From NCBI GenBank assembly GCA_009829735.1, contig CM020618.1, positions 1,982,882-2,046,881 of the forward strand: DNA of 64,000 nt. The letters are read 5' to 3'. A model generated the notes under the pieces. It made no database searches. It had not been told where the DNA came from and worked only from the letters and a program-made list of their open reading frames with translations. The position numbers and the translations under genes were made by a program. The stretch's first letter is position 1. The number at the start of each line of letters is the position of its first letter. This document shows positions 32,966 to 44,255 of the stretch, piece after piece. Source of the DNA: Pyropia yezoensis. Taxonomy: Eukaryota > Rhodophyta > Bangiophyceae > Bangiales > Bangiaceae.

Positions 32966-35900
32966 CTAGTCGGCCTTCCCTTAAGACAAGACTGAAGCGT
33001 CCACCCAACATACCTGTGGACAAGGAAATTCTTACGATACTCAATGCGGCCGAAAGCTTCGCGGGTGCCTGCATGGACATCGGAGCGGAGAAGACGGTCA
33101 TTGGCAAGCGCCAGGCAGAGGCCTACATGGCGAGCCACAACCCGGGTGCAACCCTGCGTAACAAGACTGGAATGGTGTACCGGTTTGGTGGTGGACGGCA
33201 TACATGCATTGGGACCGTAGCCATGCGCATACTCATCACCGATTGCTTTATGATCCTGATTGAGGTCGACGTCGTGGATGTCAACGTGCCTCTGCTTCTG
33301 GGCCTGGACTTCCTCGACGAGCACAAGATGAACGTGAACAATACGACCAAAATGCTGATATGCGTGAACAAGGGCATTCAAGTGCCGCTGGTGCGCAAGA
33401 TGGGACACATTTTCTTCGAATGGGGGACGGACATTCTTTACACCTTCCCAGAGCTGCAGCGCATCCACAAGCATTTCTTCCATGCCAGCCCCGAAAGATT
33501 GTACGCGCTCATGCGACGCGCCAAGGTAGACGATGCTGTGCCTCTAACCCTGAAGCAGCTGCTAGATGTGGTGGACGCATGCATAGTTTGCCAGCGCCTG
33601 TCCAAGGAACCCAGCCGATTCCGAGTGGCTCTTCCCCAAGACGATGTATGTTTTAACCGATTGGTCTTGCTCGACCTCATGTTCCTTGAAGGGGATGCCG
33701 TCCTGCACGTGGTGGACTGTGACACCCACTGGAGTGCGGCTGGCTTTATGGGCGAAGGCCAGACGGTCGATGCCACGTGGAACCCGTTCGTCAAGATCTG
33801 GGTGACCGCATACGTCGGGTACCCCTAAGAGATGCACGTCGACCAAGGGCCACAGCTGCAAGGGCCACACTGGAGGGCGCGACTGGAAGCGGCAGGCATT
33901 AAGCAGCGGGACTCCGGAGTCGAAAGCCACAACGCCCTTGGTGCCGGTGAGCGCTATCACGCGTTCCTACGCCAGATCTTCCGGCGCGTGTGTGCAGCTC
34001 ACCCAAGCATTGACGAGAGTCAAGCCTTGTCGTTATCTGGCTGGGCAATGAACCAGACTGCGGGCCCAATGGGGATCTCCCCTACCCTGCTGGTATTTGG
34101 CATCAACCCTCGTATACCTGTGAGCCCTGCGGACCTGCCAATGCAGCGGGAGCGGAGCAAGGCGTTGGTGGAGGCGCGCGCGGACATGGTGAGGCATGTT
34201 GCCCGAGCACGACTAGGCACGGCTCTACGACGCAACGTGCCTAAAGCGTCCGACTACGAGATTCACCCTGGCATGCGAGTCCTCGTCTACCGCGAGAAGC
34301 CCATCGACGAATGGCAAGGTCCGTACACCCTACATGGGCACGATGGGAAGCACGTTTGGCTGGGCATCAACGACCGCCTCAAGCTCTTCTCCATCGACAA
34401 GATTAAGGAGTACCTACCCCCTCTGGAGGCTGGCGCGGAGGTGGCTGCGATGGCGACCGTTGATCCTCCTAGCGAACCAGACATGGGCAGCGTGGTCGAC
34501 GCCATCATTGCGGGAGACAATTTGCTCTGCAACTTGGGCCAGCGCTTTGGCTCCATACAAGAGAAGGCGTACCCCGACACTCATGCTGAGGTGGAGACAC
34601 CCCTCCAGATTTTCACGACCGAGGTGCTCAAGCCAGAAGACTCACGAGCATCCGGCGCGGAGGTTAAGGCTGCAAGGCTGCAGGAGGTCGGTGGACTTAT
34701 GAAGCGTGGCGCGTTCAAGAAGGCGCGCTGCGAGGAGGTGCCCGACGGTGCGACTGTTCTCAAGGGTCGCTTTGTCCACGCCATCAAGCACGTCGAGACA
34801 TCTCACCCCAAGTTCAAGTCGCGTTATGTTCTGCAAGGGCACAAGGACAGAGAGAAGCCGTTCATCGTTCACAACATCTCTACATTGCGGCAGAGCTCCA
34901 CGAAGAATATCTTGTCAACCAGTGCTGTGCTCAACTTTCGGGTCTTCTCCCACGACGTCAACCAAGCGTGCTTTCAAAGCAAAGAGGGACTTACGCGCAC
35001 CATTTACCTTCAGCCTCGACCGGAGGACGCCAAGCTCTTTCGCCTTCAGGAGGGTGAGCTGCTGCTGCTGCCCCTGCCCTTATATGGGATGTGCGATGCT
35101 GGTGACTACTGGGCGGTTACGCACAGGCCACATTAAGGACGACCTGGGCATGATCTCCCTGACAGGTGACCCGTCACTTTTCATCAAGGAAGTGAACGGT
35201 CGCACGGTGGGACTGCTGGGCGGATACGTGGATGGCTTATTGAATGGCGGCGACGAGTTCTTACAATCCCTAACGCAGCGCACGCTGGATACCTTTGAGT
35301 CCAAGCCGCGTGCTTGGGACAACCTCGAGTTTGTGGGCGCGTGCCTGAAGACGCTGCAGGACTCACCGCGACGATTCATGCTGAGTCAGGAGTCATACGA
35401 GGAGGCGGCGACCAAGCTGCCAAAGGACATCACCTTTGACGGGTTTGTGTCGGCCCGAGCGGGGTTTGGATGGTTGGCACACAGCAGGCCCGACCTTTGC
35501 TGTGCCATCAACCGGGCTGCCCAGGTGACGGCGGAGACATTCTGCGAGCGCCACGTGAGGCAGCTCAAGAAGGCCATACAGTACGCCCACAACACGAAGG
35601 ACTTAGGTCTGACTTACGGACCCTTGGACCGAGAGACGCTGCACTTGCGCGCGTACTCGGATGCGTCCTTCGCCAACAATGACGACCTCTCGTCCCAGCT
35701 CGGATACATCGTGATGCTTTGCGACGGTGACAGCAGCTGCCACGTACTGAGCTACTCCAGCAAAAAGGCGCGGCGTGTCGTACGAAGCATCATGGCAGGG
35801 GAGGTATACGCTTTTGCCGACGCGTTTGACACCGCATTCATCCTCAAGCACGATTTGGAGCGCATTTATTGCTGTTCTCCCAATTTTGGCCGATCCGGAC

Positions 35901-37018
35901 AAGAACAACACTGCATGAACAACTGTGTGAGCCAATCACGTGCTGGCAGGTGAGGGCGACCCAATCGCGTGCTCTAGGGGCCCGATCGCCGCGAGCAGAT
36001 GATTGGCTGCAGCCGTAGTGGTGTAGCAATATGGTTGGCCGTATTGTGACCCTAATATTAGGGGGCTACTTCTAACCCTTAACTTTCAATTTGAGAGTCC
36101 GTACTGGTCACGGTATCTATAAGTTACGTATGACCAGAGGGACTTGCATCTTGGGGTGGAGGGTAGTTAGTAGTGTCTCCGAGGGTTTATAACGAGGGGG
36201 CCGGCGGCGAATTCACCGCCGGCCAAGGTAGAACAACAAACCCCTCCCATTTGGGCTCCCATCTTGGTCCCGTGGCTTGCGCTCCAAGGACAGCAACCTT
36301 GGCCTCCCGGTGACGTTGGTGCCGATCCCCCCTGGTGAGTGTTCCCTGAGAGTGGACGTGCAGCGGATACATATTGTGCTACAAGTGGGCCTCCTACCAA
36401 TCGCTGATTGGTCGAAACACTGTTGTTCTCTCGGCTGAGATCGCCGAAGATTCCTCCCACATCGGCTCGTTCCTCTCCGGAACAGTTGTCCAGCTTGTCT
36501 TCGTGTCTGCTCCACTCGGGTTCTCCCCTACATGTGCTCGGAGTCCCGGAAAAGTCGCAGATCTTACTGTTTGCACAACAATGGAGGCTAATTTGGAGCT
36601 CTCATTGGACAAAGAGGCATCCTGTGAGGCATGTCATTGGTCAGTGGACTGTTGTTCTTGCTCTTGTCCGGATTGGCCAAAATTGGGAGAACTGCAATAT
36701 CACCAACACTTGCCGCTCGTGATGCTGACAGACTCGAAGCAGATGTTTGACGTTATCACACAGGCGTCGCACACCACGGAGAAGCGCCTGATGATTGACG
36801 TGGCTGCGGCGCGAGAGGCCTACAACCGCCATGAGATCTCTAACGTGGGACTGGTCCAGTCGGAGCATAACATTGCCGATGGACTGACCAAGCCGGGTCA
36901 ATGTGCGGCGCTGAGCGCCATGATGCAGACAGCCAAGGACGTCAACCCCGTGCAGCAGTGGATTACGCGTACCGAAGCGTCGTCGCGGCACTCGGGTGTG
37001 GAAAACCCGGGAGTGTGA
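32962..37018 (+). pseudogene. Copia pol (protease, integrase, RT, RNase H), disrupted
   Basis: The protease motif is Asp-Ile-Gly-Ala at 33076 (Asp-Thr/Ser-Gly is usual). The integrase HHCC zinc site runs from 33466 to 33591. The first catalytic Asp is in LVLLDLMF at about 33673; the second Asp (VDQGPQ) and the Glu (SGVESHN) lie after a TAA at 33826. Reverse transcriptase follows (GRFVHAIK, FSHDVNQACF, LPLYGMCDAGDYW). It then changes frame near 35120 to reach YVDG at 35225-35236, where the second catalytic Asp is lost. RNase H (RAYSDASFANND, SIMAGEVYA) is split by the MITE at 35869-36697 and resumes with LVMLTDSKQMFDV. The frame ends at TGA 37016, just inside the 3' LTR. Confidence 0.88.
35869..36697. 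mobile_element. Mariner-like MITE nested in RNase H (829 bp)
   Basis: The ends are inverted repeats of about 45 bp: TTGCTGTTCTCCC followed by AATTTTGGCC on the left, and TTGCAGTTCTCCC on the reverse strand at the right. They are flanked by TA at 35867-35868 and 36698-36699. Taking out the element and one TA makes the RNase H reading frame continuous, which fixes the borders. It has no transposase. The element is less GC-rich than the host and has several CCAAT/ATTGG boxes. Confidence 0.85.
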
Positions 37019-37617
37019 ATATTCTGCTGGCGGGGGGGGGGCGTGCGCTGCCCCGTACCCTCGTGCCACACGACGGGGCGAGACAGGGAACCCAACAAGC
37101 GATCGGGGATTGGACGTTGGACCTGACCCTAAAAAGATTGTGAAGGTTACGACGTTTGGGATTGGTTAGCCTTCGACGGGGTGGGGCCAAACATCGACAA
37201 TGTTTGGTCAAACCTCGGCGGTGGTCGACTTGTTTCATTGACTGTGTCGGACCAGATTGGTTCGATTGTGTGTTTCACTAGACCGTGATTGGTCGGGTTT
37301 ATGCATTGTTGTTGCTTGTGTGGAAGGGGGCGATTGGCGGGTTATCTTCCACATCCGTGGGCCTGCGGTAGTGTGGGGGAGGGGGGCTTGATTTTGCGTC
37401 TGTGGGCGTACCGAGTGCGCCCGCCGCAGCGTGCTGCGTACACGCGTGCGGCGGGGGGGGGGTATAAGAGCACCCGGCCGTGCACCTGAATGCCGGGCGC
37501 CCTTGGCCCGGTAGACTTGACATTGGAACTCGCCATCCCACGTCGGGGTGTCGGGTCGCCCGTGTCTGTCTCGTGGGGTATACTGCGTTTTTCTCCACAT
37601 TCTCGCCGATACTCACA
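37014..37617 (+). repeat. 3' LTR
   Basis: Copy of the 5' LTR. It begins TGTGAATATTC and ends ATACTCACA, and is followed by the CCAGG duplication. The TATA motif lies at 37463-37467. Confidence 0.92.
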
Positions 37618-37622
37618 CCAGG
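37618..37622. repeat. Right target-site duplication (CCAGG)
   Basis: Exact repeat of 29930-29934. Confidence 0.9.
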
Positions 37623-40235
37623 AGCCGCCCATCTCTCGCCAATGGATTGCGGTGCTTAGCACGCACCGTGGCGGTTGCCACGTCGGTTGAAAATGTTGGT
37701 AGGTGTCGACGGATTTGTCCAGCCGGTTTGTTCTCTTTTGCAACTGTAGAGATGCAGTTGAAGGCCTTAAGCCTCCGATGTTGTACCTGAGCAACTCGGG
37801 AGGCATCACACAATTGTATACACACCTGACCCCTACTCTGTCGCCATCAAGTCGACCACTGTCCCCTACTGCTCCCTACTCTGTCGCCACTGACGTGACC
37901 CCTGCCGCCCACCGAATCGGCGCTGCCACCCCTGCTGCCGCCGAGGCCACTGGCTAGCCTCCGCAGGCCGCCGCTGCCGCCACCGCCGCTGCCGGCTGGC
38001 GACGGGCCCCCGGCCGCTGCCGCCCCCGGCTGGCAGCCGCACCTCCGACGCGACCGCTCCCGGCCGGCCGCCGCCAGCACTCCAGCCAGCTGGCCAGGGC
38101 CCCCCAGCTGCTCCCCGTCCGCTTGCCGCCGCCGCCGCCGCCGCTACCGCCGCCGCCGCCGCCACCGCCGCCGCCGCCGGCTCTTGGCGCCGCCGTCGGC
38201 GCCGCAGCTACTGCCGCGGCTGCCTCCGCCGGCTCGTCCCTGCCTGCACCCCGCCGCTGCTGCCGCCGCCGGCTGGCCATTGGCTGGCCGCTGCCCCAAC
38301 ACCGCCGCCGCCAGCTTCTCCAGCTGGCGCCTCCCCGCCCGGCGCTGCCTCCGCTGCCGCCGCGGCCGCCGCCGCCACCGCTGCTGCCGCCGCCGCCGCC
38401 TCCGTCGCTATCGCCGCTGGTCCCGCCGCGGCGGCCGCCGCCGCTGGTACCAGCGCGGCCGCCGCCGCCACCGTGACCGTCAGCGGGCCGCTCGCAGACC
38501 GGGGCTGCCGCTGCCGCCGGCTGGCAGCTGCCCAAAGTGCTTCTGAAGGAGCTTTCTATTGCTCCAGGTGTGTGTCCGGCCGCCACGTCACTTTCAACTC
38601 CGAGAAACAGTACAAACTATATGCAGTCTATTTGGATGCAAATTAGTAATATTTCAACGTGTATGTGCCAATCAGTGACGGATACACTGTACTATACGGG
38701 GTATCTAGGCGGATATCAAGATTCAAGATTCAAAAAAAATTCGTTGGTCGTGTGTGGGCCACGACTGCGCAGTGCCCCTTAAACCGGCGTCTTGGAAAAT
38801 CGTGATGTTTTGGCGTTGCGCGGATCGTTGCGACCCCTCCCACAGCATCATTCCTCCCCGTTTTTCCCCCTTTTTTTCTACACAAGCTTGTGTAGCCGCG
38901 GCGGGGTCACCGTTGCGAGCCTCCATCAGTGGCGGTGAAGCGCAACGGCCTGTGCTCCGAGATGGTACCTCTGCCACAAGTAGCGGTGATCCCGAAGATT
39001 ATGCACGAGCGCTTCCACATGGCGAGGGGCGGCGCGCAAGAGTTTGCTGGAATGTCTGCTCAGATTAGCATGCATTGTGGAGGGCAGTGTGCTTCAGGCG
39101 CATCTTGCCTCCCCGCGGGGGCTACTGGGCTCACTTATTGGGTTTTGAGCAGGTCTCTGCCAGCTCATTGGATGCCTTCGGGGGTTCTGATACGCAACGC
39201 AACAATTACTATCCTACCAAACAGGCTGCCCAACAAGAGATGCGGCGCGCTTTGTTGACGACCTGCAACGCTTGTTGAATTTCTGTATTGCCCAGAGACC
39301 TCCGCAAGCTGCTCAACAAGAAAACGCACCGAATCAGGCGTTGCGCGCGACGTCGGGATAAGGGGTACTGCGCTGTGGCAGTCGTTACACGACAGTGGGG
39401 CCACAGAGCGTGGAGCCACGAAGCTGTTCGGACTCGGGGTAGGTTGTGCGTCTTCCTGGCCGCTATCGATTAATTGGACTCGATTGCAATGCTGCCGCAT
39501 TTTCAGAACTACCTTCGAAGATAAGTTTCTTCTGGGGGACTGTAATCGCGTTGGGTGCCCCACCAGCACTCCTCATCAACGACCGTACATCGCTGGCAAC
39601 CCCAGTTGTTTCTAAGTCCTGTGGCAGTGTCCTGTGGCGCCCGCTGATCCGCAGCGGCCCTACGCCCGTTTTTAGGCGTCAGCACGGCCTGCCGACGGCG
39701 CGCCCTCGGTTGACTGTCTCGGAGGGGAGGGCCCTGATGACGTCCGCTGCGCCGGCAGCCACCTGGTCGGCCATGCGGCGCCAGAAGGGTCTGCTGGGGG
39801 CAACGAGTTGCGCAACGCCCCGCTTCTCCCCCGGGCGCCTGTAGCTGTGTGCCCCTCTGAGGTGCGTGTACTTCCCCGTCTTTGCCGCCCGAGCAGCGGC
39901 GGCTGCTGGTGTCTGAGCTCCCGCCGGCTCCCACCACAACCACCAGGAAGGACCGTGGGTACGGCCGCCGCCGCTGCTTGCGTGGCGTTTATTGCGGGCT
40001 CGGCCGCGTGGGCCACTCACCCTGGCGCGGCGACCCCCACGGGCCAGGCTGATTCGCTTATCCACGGCCCCACCCTGCCGTCAGCCCTCACTGGGGTCGG
40101 TGGCTGTCTCGCCGACCTTTAGTCGGCCCGGGCTCATTGCCCTCACCTCCCCTTCGACCCGCCCGCCTTTCCTCCCCTTTCCGCTCGCCCTTCCCTCGCT
40201 TTACCCGCTGAGGCGCCTCTGGACGGCACGCGTTC
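37623..40235. other. Gene-poor stretch with CCG/GCC-rich block
   Basis: A 2.6-kb stretch. From about 37860 to 38520 it is a degenerate array of CCGCCGCTG-like triplets (Pro/Ala/Arg-coding in every frame), with motifs such as CCGGCTGGC recurring. From 38540 to 39480 the DNA is unusually AT-rich for this window. From 39490 to 40230 there are only weak open frames. I could not support a gene. The last 100 bases are the C-rich leader of the glycosyltransferase gene. Confidence 0.4.
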
Positions 40236-42728
40236 ATGCAAAGACCACTGAGCGCCCGCACGATGGCCGGTGGTGGCGGGGGCGACGGGCCGGCAGCGGC
40301 GGCCACGATGGGGGCGAGCCCCCCCTCTCCTCCCCTGGTCACCACAACGGCGGCCACGGCGGTGGTGCCGTCTGGGGCGATGACAGGGTCGACGGCGACG
40401 ACGGCGGCGGCGGCGACGGCGACGGCGGGAGAGGAGACGCTGTCAGTGGCAGCTGACGCGGGCCCAGAGCCTTCTAGCGGGGCCACCTATCCGCCAGGCG
40501 CCGAGCCGACGTCGGCCCGCGTGGAGATGTGGCGTCTGGTTGCGACGGTGGGGCGGGTGGTGGGCCTGGCCAAGACCGCTGCGGCGGTATTGCTCGCGCG
40601 GAACCTCCGGACGGTGCGGGCGGGCAAGTCGCCCCGGCGTGCTCGCGTGCGCGCCGCTGCGCAACTGGTGGGGCTGCTCGGTGCCGCACTTGGCGCGCTG
40701 CTGCTGCTGCTGTACTTGACAGGGGTGTCCCGCAGAGGGGGACGAGGCGTACCTGGGATACTCGGCGCGGGGACGGAGCGGGGGGGCACCCTTGCGACAG
40801 GCGGCTTGTGGGACAGCACCCCACGGCAGCCACCGGCCCTTACCGTCGTCGCCATTGTGCAGCGACCATATGCTGGGTCGCTAGAGCGGCTGGTGCGGTC
40901 GCTTTCCGCCGCCGAGTACGGCGGGGATGTCGTTGACCTCGCCCTGTGGATGGACTCTCGTGGAGGCCCGTCAGAGGGGTCGGCGGAGCTGGCGGACGCC
41001 GCCATGGCGGCGGCGGCCAAGTGGCCCCACGGCGTCGCGGTGGTGCGGCACAGCACCTCCGCTTCTGGGCCGTACGACACGCACCTGCAGGCTGTGCCAG
41101 GCACGGATGGAGTGCCGTTTCGCGGGCAGGTGCTGTATGTGGATGACTCCACAGAGGTGGCGCCGACTTACTATACCTGGCTCCGCGACGCCCGCCGCGC
41201 CTATGGGGACCGTCCAGATGTCGCGGGCTACTCCCTCGAGTCGGCTCGCGTTGTGCGACGCACCGCGTCGTCAAACTGGGAGCCACTCCCCGCCGAAGAG
41301 ATGGGCAGTAGCTCCTTCCTGTATCAGGCTCTGCCTGGTGTGGGGGCCTTCTCGCCGCAGGACTCCAAGGACGTGTCGGTGTGGTCTACGTTCGGCGTAT
41401 GGCTCACCGCGCGCGCCAGTAGCTGGTACCGTTTCCCGACTGTTCCACCGCACTTGGTCCAGCCCGCTTCTCCGTTTCAAGGGTCAAATGGCACGCGCGC
41501 CCACTGGTCTGCCTGGTTTTCCGTCTTCGTTCGCGACTATAACTTGTATGTGGTGTACCCGCCTGCGTCACTTGAGGGGGTGCACGCAGTAGGCCACCGC
41601 GCCGACTCGCGGCGGTCTTCCATGCTTGTCGCCTCTGGTGCCTCGGCGGGTGCACCAATGACCAAGGCGCTGCACACCGCTGCGCTGGGCTCTATGTCCT
41701 TGCCTGCGACGCCGCTGCGCTGGACTGTCCATGGTAATCTTGCGAACGGATTTGACGGGGGCGGCGGCGTCGTGGATGGGAGCCCTCTTTTGTCCCTTGC
41801 CAAGGTGGATGAGATGGTGGCGACGGCGAAGACAGCCGGTGGGGTACTGAGCATGACCGTCGTCAACGAAGTGTTTCTTGAGACTGCTCATTCATGGCTG
41901 TGCAATGTCGACGGCGGCGGCTTCAGGCCCACCAACGTGGTGTGGGCGACGACGGACAAGGTGTCACGCGACGCGCTCTCCCGGGTAGTCGACACGAGCA
42001 CCGTCTACCTGGACGAGATGCGGGGCGGGAAGTCCACCGGCCACGATTTTGGCAACCCTGGCTACTGGCGCCTGATGCTTGAGCGCACCGCACTGTTGTC
42101 GGCGCTGATTCACAGGGGCGTCCGGGTCTTCGCGTTTGAAACGGACCAGGTGTGGCTGGAGGATCCCACCCCCTACATCGCGTCGCGGCTGGCCGAGGGT
42201 GCAGATATGGTGGGCACGATCAACACTCGGGACGAGATCAGTGGCAACTTTTTCTACCTCCGCCCGACCCTGCAAACGCGGCGCCTCTTTGACGAGATTG
42301 TGCGTAAGTTTGTGGACGCCTACGTCGGCGCGCAGCTGAACAAGAAGTCGGCCACCAGCTGGACGTACATTGAGAACGACCAGAGCATCTTGACCAAGCT
42401 AGTGCTACGGAACCAGACCTTCCAGACCGCCTACCCGACGCGATTTGAGACGCTCGACCAAGAGCGATTTGTGGATGGCCGCTGGTATGTCCCCGAGGAA
42501 GGGTTCTACACGTCGCCGGCAGCGCGCCAGCCGGTCGTGATCAACAATAACTTCATTATTGGAGTGGAGAAGAAGACGCTGCGTGCCAAGCAATGGGGGC
42601 ATTGGTTCCTCCGTGATGACGGGACGTGCGACAACGCGGTGGTGGCGAAGGCGGTGCGGCCGAAGGCGGCGGCCGCCGGGGCGGTGGCACGCGACGAAGC
42701 AAGAGCGGCTGGTACAACGACCCGTTGA
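40236..42728 (+). CDS. Two-domain type II membrane glycosyltransferase
   Basis: A predicted Golgi enzyme of 830 residues in one exon. A low-complexity cytosolic N-terminus (1-130) precedes one transmembrane helix (VGLLGAALGALLLLLYLTG, about 145-163). The first lumenal domain (about 200-460) has a GT-A-like look: AIVQRPYAGSLERLVRSL, then LYVDDSTEVAPTYYTWL with an Asp-Asp pair, then AGYSLESAR. The second (about 560-800) resembles the Nucleotid_trans (GT77-like) family: RGVRVFAFETDQVWLEDP in the usual DxD position, GTINTRDEISGNFFYLRP, TYIENDQSILTKLVLRNQ, NNNFIIGVEKK, KQWGHWFL. Having both domains in one protein suggests two sequential sugar additions. The sugars and acceptor are unknown. The start is the ATG at 40236 and the stop is at 42728. 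Confidence 0.85.
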   Translation: MQRPLSARTMAGGGGGDGPAAAATMGASPPSPPLVTTTAATAVVPSGAMTGSTATTAAAATATAGEETLSVAADAGPEPSSGATYPPGAEPTSARVEMWRLVATVGRVVGLAKTAAAVLLARNLRTVRAGKSPRRARVRAAAQLVGLLGAALGALLLLLYLTGVSRRGGRGVPGILGAGTERGGTLATGGLWDSTPRQPPALTVVAIVQRPYAGSLERLVRSLSAAEYGGDVVDLALWMDSRGGPSEGSAELADAAMAAAAKWPHGVAVVRHSTSASGPYDTHLQAVPGTDGVPFRGQVLYVDDSTEVAPTYYTWLRDARRAYGDRPDVAGYSLESARVVRRTASSNWEPLPAEEMGSSSFLYQALPGVGAFSPQDSKDVSVWSTFGVWLTARASSWYRFPTVPPHLVQPASPFQGSNGTRAHWSAWFSVFVRDYNLYVVYPPASLEGVHAVGHRADSRRSSMLVASGASAGAPMTKALHTAALGSMSLPATPLRWTVHGNLANGFDGGGGVVDGSPLLSLAKVDEMVATAKTAGGVLSMTVVNEVFLETAHSWLCNVDGGGFRPTNVVWATTDKVSRDALSRVVDTSTVYLDEMRGGKSTGHDFGNPGYWRLMLERTALLSALIHRGVRVFAFETDQVWLEDPTPYIASRLAEGADMVGTINTRDEISGNFFYLRPTLQTRRLFDEIVRKFVDAYVGAQLNKKSATSWTYIENDQSILTKLVLRNQTFQTAYPTRFETLDQERFVDGRWYVPEEGFYTSPAARQPVVINNNFIIGVEKKTLRAKQWGHWFLRDDGTCDNAVVAKAVRPKAAAAGAVARDEARAAGTTTR

Positions 42729-43135
42729 TGGCCCGCGCTGTTTACTGTCATCCAACTCGCTCTGATAGGCGGCACCTACTCGCCGCAGGCAGAGGCCCAG
42801 TACATCAACCGTATACTCCGCCAACTGCAATCTGTGTCTCTTAAGTGCGGGTCATGAAATAGAATCCGTCGTGCCCCTCTGTCTCTATTGCTCTTTGTTT
42901 AAGGCGCCTTGGGTGTGCGAGATCGTCCCATTGCAAGAGGAGCGTCCTGCAGCATGTGGTATCCCCATGAAGAGAAGAAAAATTGCTATGGACGTTTTAC
43001 CGCGTTCCGCTGCACAATGGAAAAAAAGGCTGATAGATGAACAAAAGGGTCGGGAAGAAAAGAGCAACTGGAGAAAGAGGGAACAGATGCGCACACCGAA
43101 CCAGCGGCCGCCACTCCACCTAGTGACCGGCGCGC
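42729..43135. other. Intergenic between convergent genes
   Basis: Shared 3' flank of the glycosyltransferase and the plastid-protein gene. It is A-rich on the plus strand near 42960-43080. No gene was recognised. Confidence 0.4.
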
Positions 43136-44255
43136 TTAAGCTGTGGGACCACCAAACACGCGCGGCACCGGCGAGGAGTTGGAGCGCCCCCAGTACTCGA
43201 CGCACTTGACACCGTTCACAAGCGTCGGGTTGTAGTTGGAAACAAACTCCCGGCCCTCAGACTCGCCGCACGTCGCGCGGCCAGTCTGCTCCGTCGCAGA
43301 CCCGTTGGCAAACCTGTGGTCGAAGCAGCATGCATGGAAGGAGAGAAAGAAAAAACCCAAGACAGCACACACGCTCAGCAGCGTACGAGCAGCAAGGAAA
43401 TAGACAGATGAAAAGCGAGCGGGTCTATGTCAGCCGCATGCCAGAGCAACAGGGCGTGCCACCGACCCACAATTAAGACCCCGGTACGCCAACGGCGGGC
43501 CTTATAGCTGTCTAGCCCACACAGGGCCCGTTGTTTCGCCCAACCACATGAGCTACGCGTGCCTTTGCAGGGCACGCCGTGCAATCAAAAGCCCCAAGCG
43601 AGTGCATCCCCAATCGAGAAAACACGTAGGTCGACTGCCCGCACATTTCACCACGCCGGTGTGCTTTCCAAGAGGGGAAAGCTCGCCCAGCTAGCAGGAA
43701 AGAATGCGCCTGCACTTGCGAGACCATTCGACAAGCACTGCTGCGCCGCGCGCTCCCCCCACAGTCCGCCTCCCACACTCCGACCCCGCATCCCTCTACA
43801 CGCACGGCCACCGCTGCTGCCCGCCCCCTCCTCCTCCCCGGTCTCCACTCAAAGAAAAATAAAACGTACGCTGCAAGCGCCGCCTCCCGCTCCGCCTTGA
43901 CCGAGTTGCTGTACTCGAGGAAGGCGGCCGTGCTGGACGCTGTCACGGGCACGAGCTTGGCCTCCGCAATGCTCTCCTCGGTCATCTCGGGCACGTCCGG
44001 GGCGCCAATGGTCACCACCTCCCCCTCCCACGTCTTGGGCAGGACGGTCGCAAAGGAGCGCTTCTCGTACGTCTCCACGGGGACGGGGACGTAGTAGCGC
44101 ATCGGCGCATTCTCCCGCGCGTCCTCCCCTGGCGGCAGCCCGGGGCGGGTCTGCATGCGCGTCGCCGCCGACGTGCTGCAGGGGCGCGTACGCGACGCCG
44201 CGGCGGGGCGGGCCGCCCGCACGGGAGTGCCAACGGCGGCAGACACAAACGCCAT
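43136..44255 (-). CDS. Plastid-targeted protein of unknown function, two exons
   Basis: Exon 1 is 44255-43870 and exon 2 is 43313-43136. The intron (43314-43869, 556 nt) begins GTACGT and ends CACAG, and phase-2 joining gives an intact 187-residue frame. The N-terminus MAFVSAAVGTPVRAARPAAA is rich in Ala, Arg and Ser, like a plastid transit peptide. The mature part contains RYYVPVPVETYEKRSFATVL, an acidic middle (DVPEMTEESIAEAK) and, in exon 2, FVSNYNPTLVNGVKCVEYWG. Two Cys lie in exon 2. There is no membrane segment. I do not recognise the family. A photosystem or antenna accessory protein is possible but only a guess. Confidence 0.75.

Larger units (their letters stand above)
29935..37617 (+). 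mobile_element. Ty1/Copia-type LTR retrotransposon, full length but inactive
   Basis: LTRs of about 603 bp flank gag and pol in the Copia order: gag with zinc knuckle, protease, integrase, reverse transcriptase, RNase H. Both ends carry TG...CA and the CCAGG duplication. Coding breaks are: TAG as codon 2 at 31234, TGA at 31912, a frame change at the A-run near 32191-32197 and a return near 32960, TAA at 33826, a frame change near 35120, and an 829-bp MITE at 35869. The reverse-transcriptase YVDD box reads YVDG. I saw no primer-binding site starting TGG right after the 5' LTR. The LTRs differ at about a dozen positions by eye, so the insertion is fairly recent but not new. Confidence 0.92.

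Noticed and set aside
36374..37018. Open frame of 214 codons as a separate gene
   Set aside because: It is MITE sequence read through into the 3' end of the Copia RNase H, not an independent gene.
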